Positions 63,155 through 64,000 of a stretch of 64,000 bases of DNA are shown in pieces. A model generated the notes under the pieces. That model worked only from the letters and a program-made list of their open reading frames with translations, was not told where the DNA came from and made no database searches. The translations under genes and the position numbers were made by a program. Origin of the DNA: Brevibacillus reuszeri (lineage in GTDB: Bacteria > Bacillota > Bacilli > Brevibacillales > Brevibacillaceae); contig NZ_BEXF01000003.1 of NCBI RefSeq assembly GCF_002897295.1, positions 248,001-312,000 of the forward strand. Reading direction: 5' to 3'. How positions within the stretch are numbered: position 1 is the first letter of the stretch; each line of letters opens with the position of its first letter.

Positions 63155-64000
63155 TCAGGCAGGCTTATCCGTCTTGGCTTTGGACTCGGACTGAGGTGTA
63201 TTCCGGACATTGATTCCTGCATCCTGGAGCATCCATTCGATATAACAGCCATAGCCAGACGTTGGATCGTTTACAAACACATGGGTAACTGCACCGACGA
63301 TCTTCCCTTTTTGAATGATAGGACTACCGCTCATTCCTTGTACAATACCGCCTGTTTTTTCTAAGAGCCGACTATCGGTTACTTTGATAATCAGTCCTTT
63401 TGTAGCAGGAAAATGCTGCTTGATCACATTCATGATTTCGATATCGAACTCTTCCACCTTCTGCCCATTTACTACGGTCAAAATCTTTGCAGGACCTTCC
63501 TCGACCTGCTCCGCAAGTGCAATCGGCAGCGGTCGATTGTAGTAGCTACGTTTAGGCTCGTCCTTCATCTTTCCAAAGATGCCAAAAGGAGTATTCTTGG
63601 TGATGTTCCCAAGTACTTCGCTCTCATTGTAAAAGCGAGCAAACTTCTCACCAGGATTCCCACTTTGCCCTTTTTCAATCGAAGTAACACTCGCCTGTAC
63701 GATCTGACCATCTCCAACCACGATGGCTTGTCCAGTATCTACGTCTGAAATGACATGCCCCAGCGCTCCATATGCTTTGGAGCCAGGATCATAAAAAGTG
63801 AGCGTCCCGACACCCGCTGCTGAGTCGCGGATGTACAAGCCCATGCGATACTCATTGTCCTTTTTATCCTTGGTTGGCTTCAAAGTAAGATTCAGCTTTT
63901 CCTTACCACGTACGACGAGCAGTTGAACGGGACTGTTCTTCTTTCCTGCCTCATTGATCAGCTTTTTTACATCATTCATGTCATTGATGTATAGATCATT
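63155..64000 (-). CDS. spoIVB: SpoIVB serine peptidase, C-terminal part
   Basis: SpoIVB is the S55 peptidase sent by the forespore to trigger processing of pro-sigma-K by SpoIVFB. The frame is open to the right edge, so the N-terminus is missing. The visible part has the end of the PDZ domain (DVKKLINEAGKK, LLVVRGKEKLNLTL), the catalytic His in YGALGHVISDVDTG, and the catalytic Ser in GIVQGMSGSPIIQKG. It lies directly upstream of spo0A, as in B. subtilis. Confidence 0.94.
   Translation of the reverse strand, partial: NDLYINDMNDVKKLINEAGKKNSPVQLLVVRGKEKLNLTLKPTKDKKDNEYRMGLYIRDSAAGVGTLTFYDPGSKAYGALGHVISDVDTGQAIVVGDGQIVQASVTSIEKGQSGNPGEKFARFYNESEVLGNITKNTPFGIFGKMKDEPKRSYYNRPLPIALAEQVEEGPAKILTVVNGQKVEEFDIEIMNVIKQHFPATKGLIIKVTDSRLLEKTGGIVQGMSGSPIIQKGKIVGAVTHVFVNDPTSGYGCYIEWMLQDAGINVRNTPQSESKAKTDKPA

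Noticed and set aside
1..64000. CRISPR arrays, tRNA and rRNA genes
   Set aside because: No regularly spaced direct repeats and no tRNA or rRNA signatures were seen on either strand; this was by reading, not by a covariance search.

Overview
The window looks like chromosome of an aerobic, spore-forming Firmicute of the Brevibacillus/Paenibacillaceae type. The evidence is a set of Bacillus-order sporulation loci (spoVA, spoIIA-sigF, dacF, spoIIM, spo0A, spoIVB) with strong AGGAGG ribosome binding sites, frequent TTG/GTG starts and moderate GC. No rRNA, tRNA or CRISPR array was seen. The genus is inferred from gene content, not proven.

Left core, about 1-29 kb, nearly all on the minus strand. 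It runs spoIIM, fur, yqzK-like, xerD, drm, pupG, pdp, lrp-like regulator, oppABCDF, a chemoreceptor, dacF, spoIIAA-spoIIAB-sigF, spoVAA-AB-AC-AD-AEB-AEA-AF and lysA (cut by the window edge). This is the Bacillus subtilis order except that pdp, the regulator, the opp operon and the chemoreceptor lie between pupG and dacF. Promoters of the expected sporulation classes can be read: sigma-H before spoIIAA, a forespore type before dacF and another before spoVAA. Further right are endoQ, nudF, the FtsZ inhibitor mciZ, a DUF3866 gene, an M20 peptidase and methylmalonyl-CoA epimerase.

Middle core, about 29-44 kb. A 27-codon hydrophobic peptide gene faces a large secreted repeat protein. Next is the branched-chain keto acid operon bcd-lpdV-bkdAA-bkdAB-bkdB, with a clear sigma-54 promoter, three GCAA-N4-TTGC repeats, a cre-like site, and the activator bkdR upstream. 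A divergent DUF2627 gene and a steA-steB-GT2-GT4 operon follow.

Accessory region, about 44.4-62 kb. It begins with an amidase, two methyltransferases and a VOC protein beside a divergent LysR gene, then a metallophosphoesterase, carbonic anhydrase, HxlR regulator and small membrane proteins. At 51.6-52.6 kb an 88-codon membrane-peptide ORF precedes a YidC/Oxa1 gene. The last codons of the small ORF can form a 12-bp stem with the yidC Shine-Dalgarno sequence. This is the architecture of the B. subtilis MifM-YidC2 arrest switch, with an unrelated peptide sequence, and it is the most interesting item in the window. From about 53.9 kb the DNA is AT-rich and decaying. It holds small orphan genes, frameshifted relics, a complete IS256-family element with an 8-bp target duplication inside a secreted-protein gene, and a tyrosine integrase whose two halves now lie in opposite orientations.

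Right core, 62.1-64 kb. spo0A has a textbook sigma-H promoter and three 0A boxes, and is preceded by spoIVB, which runs off the window.
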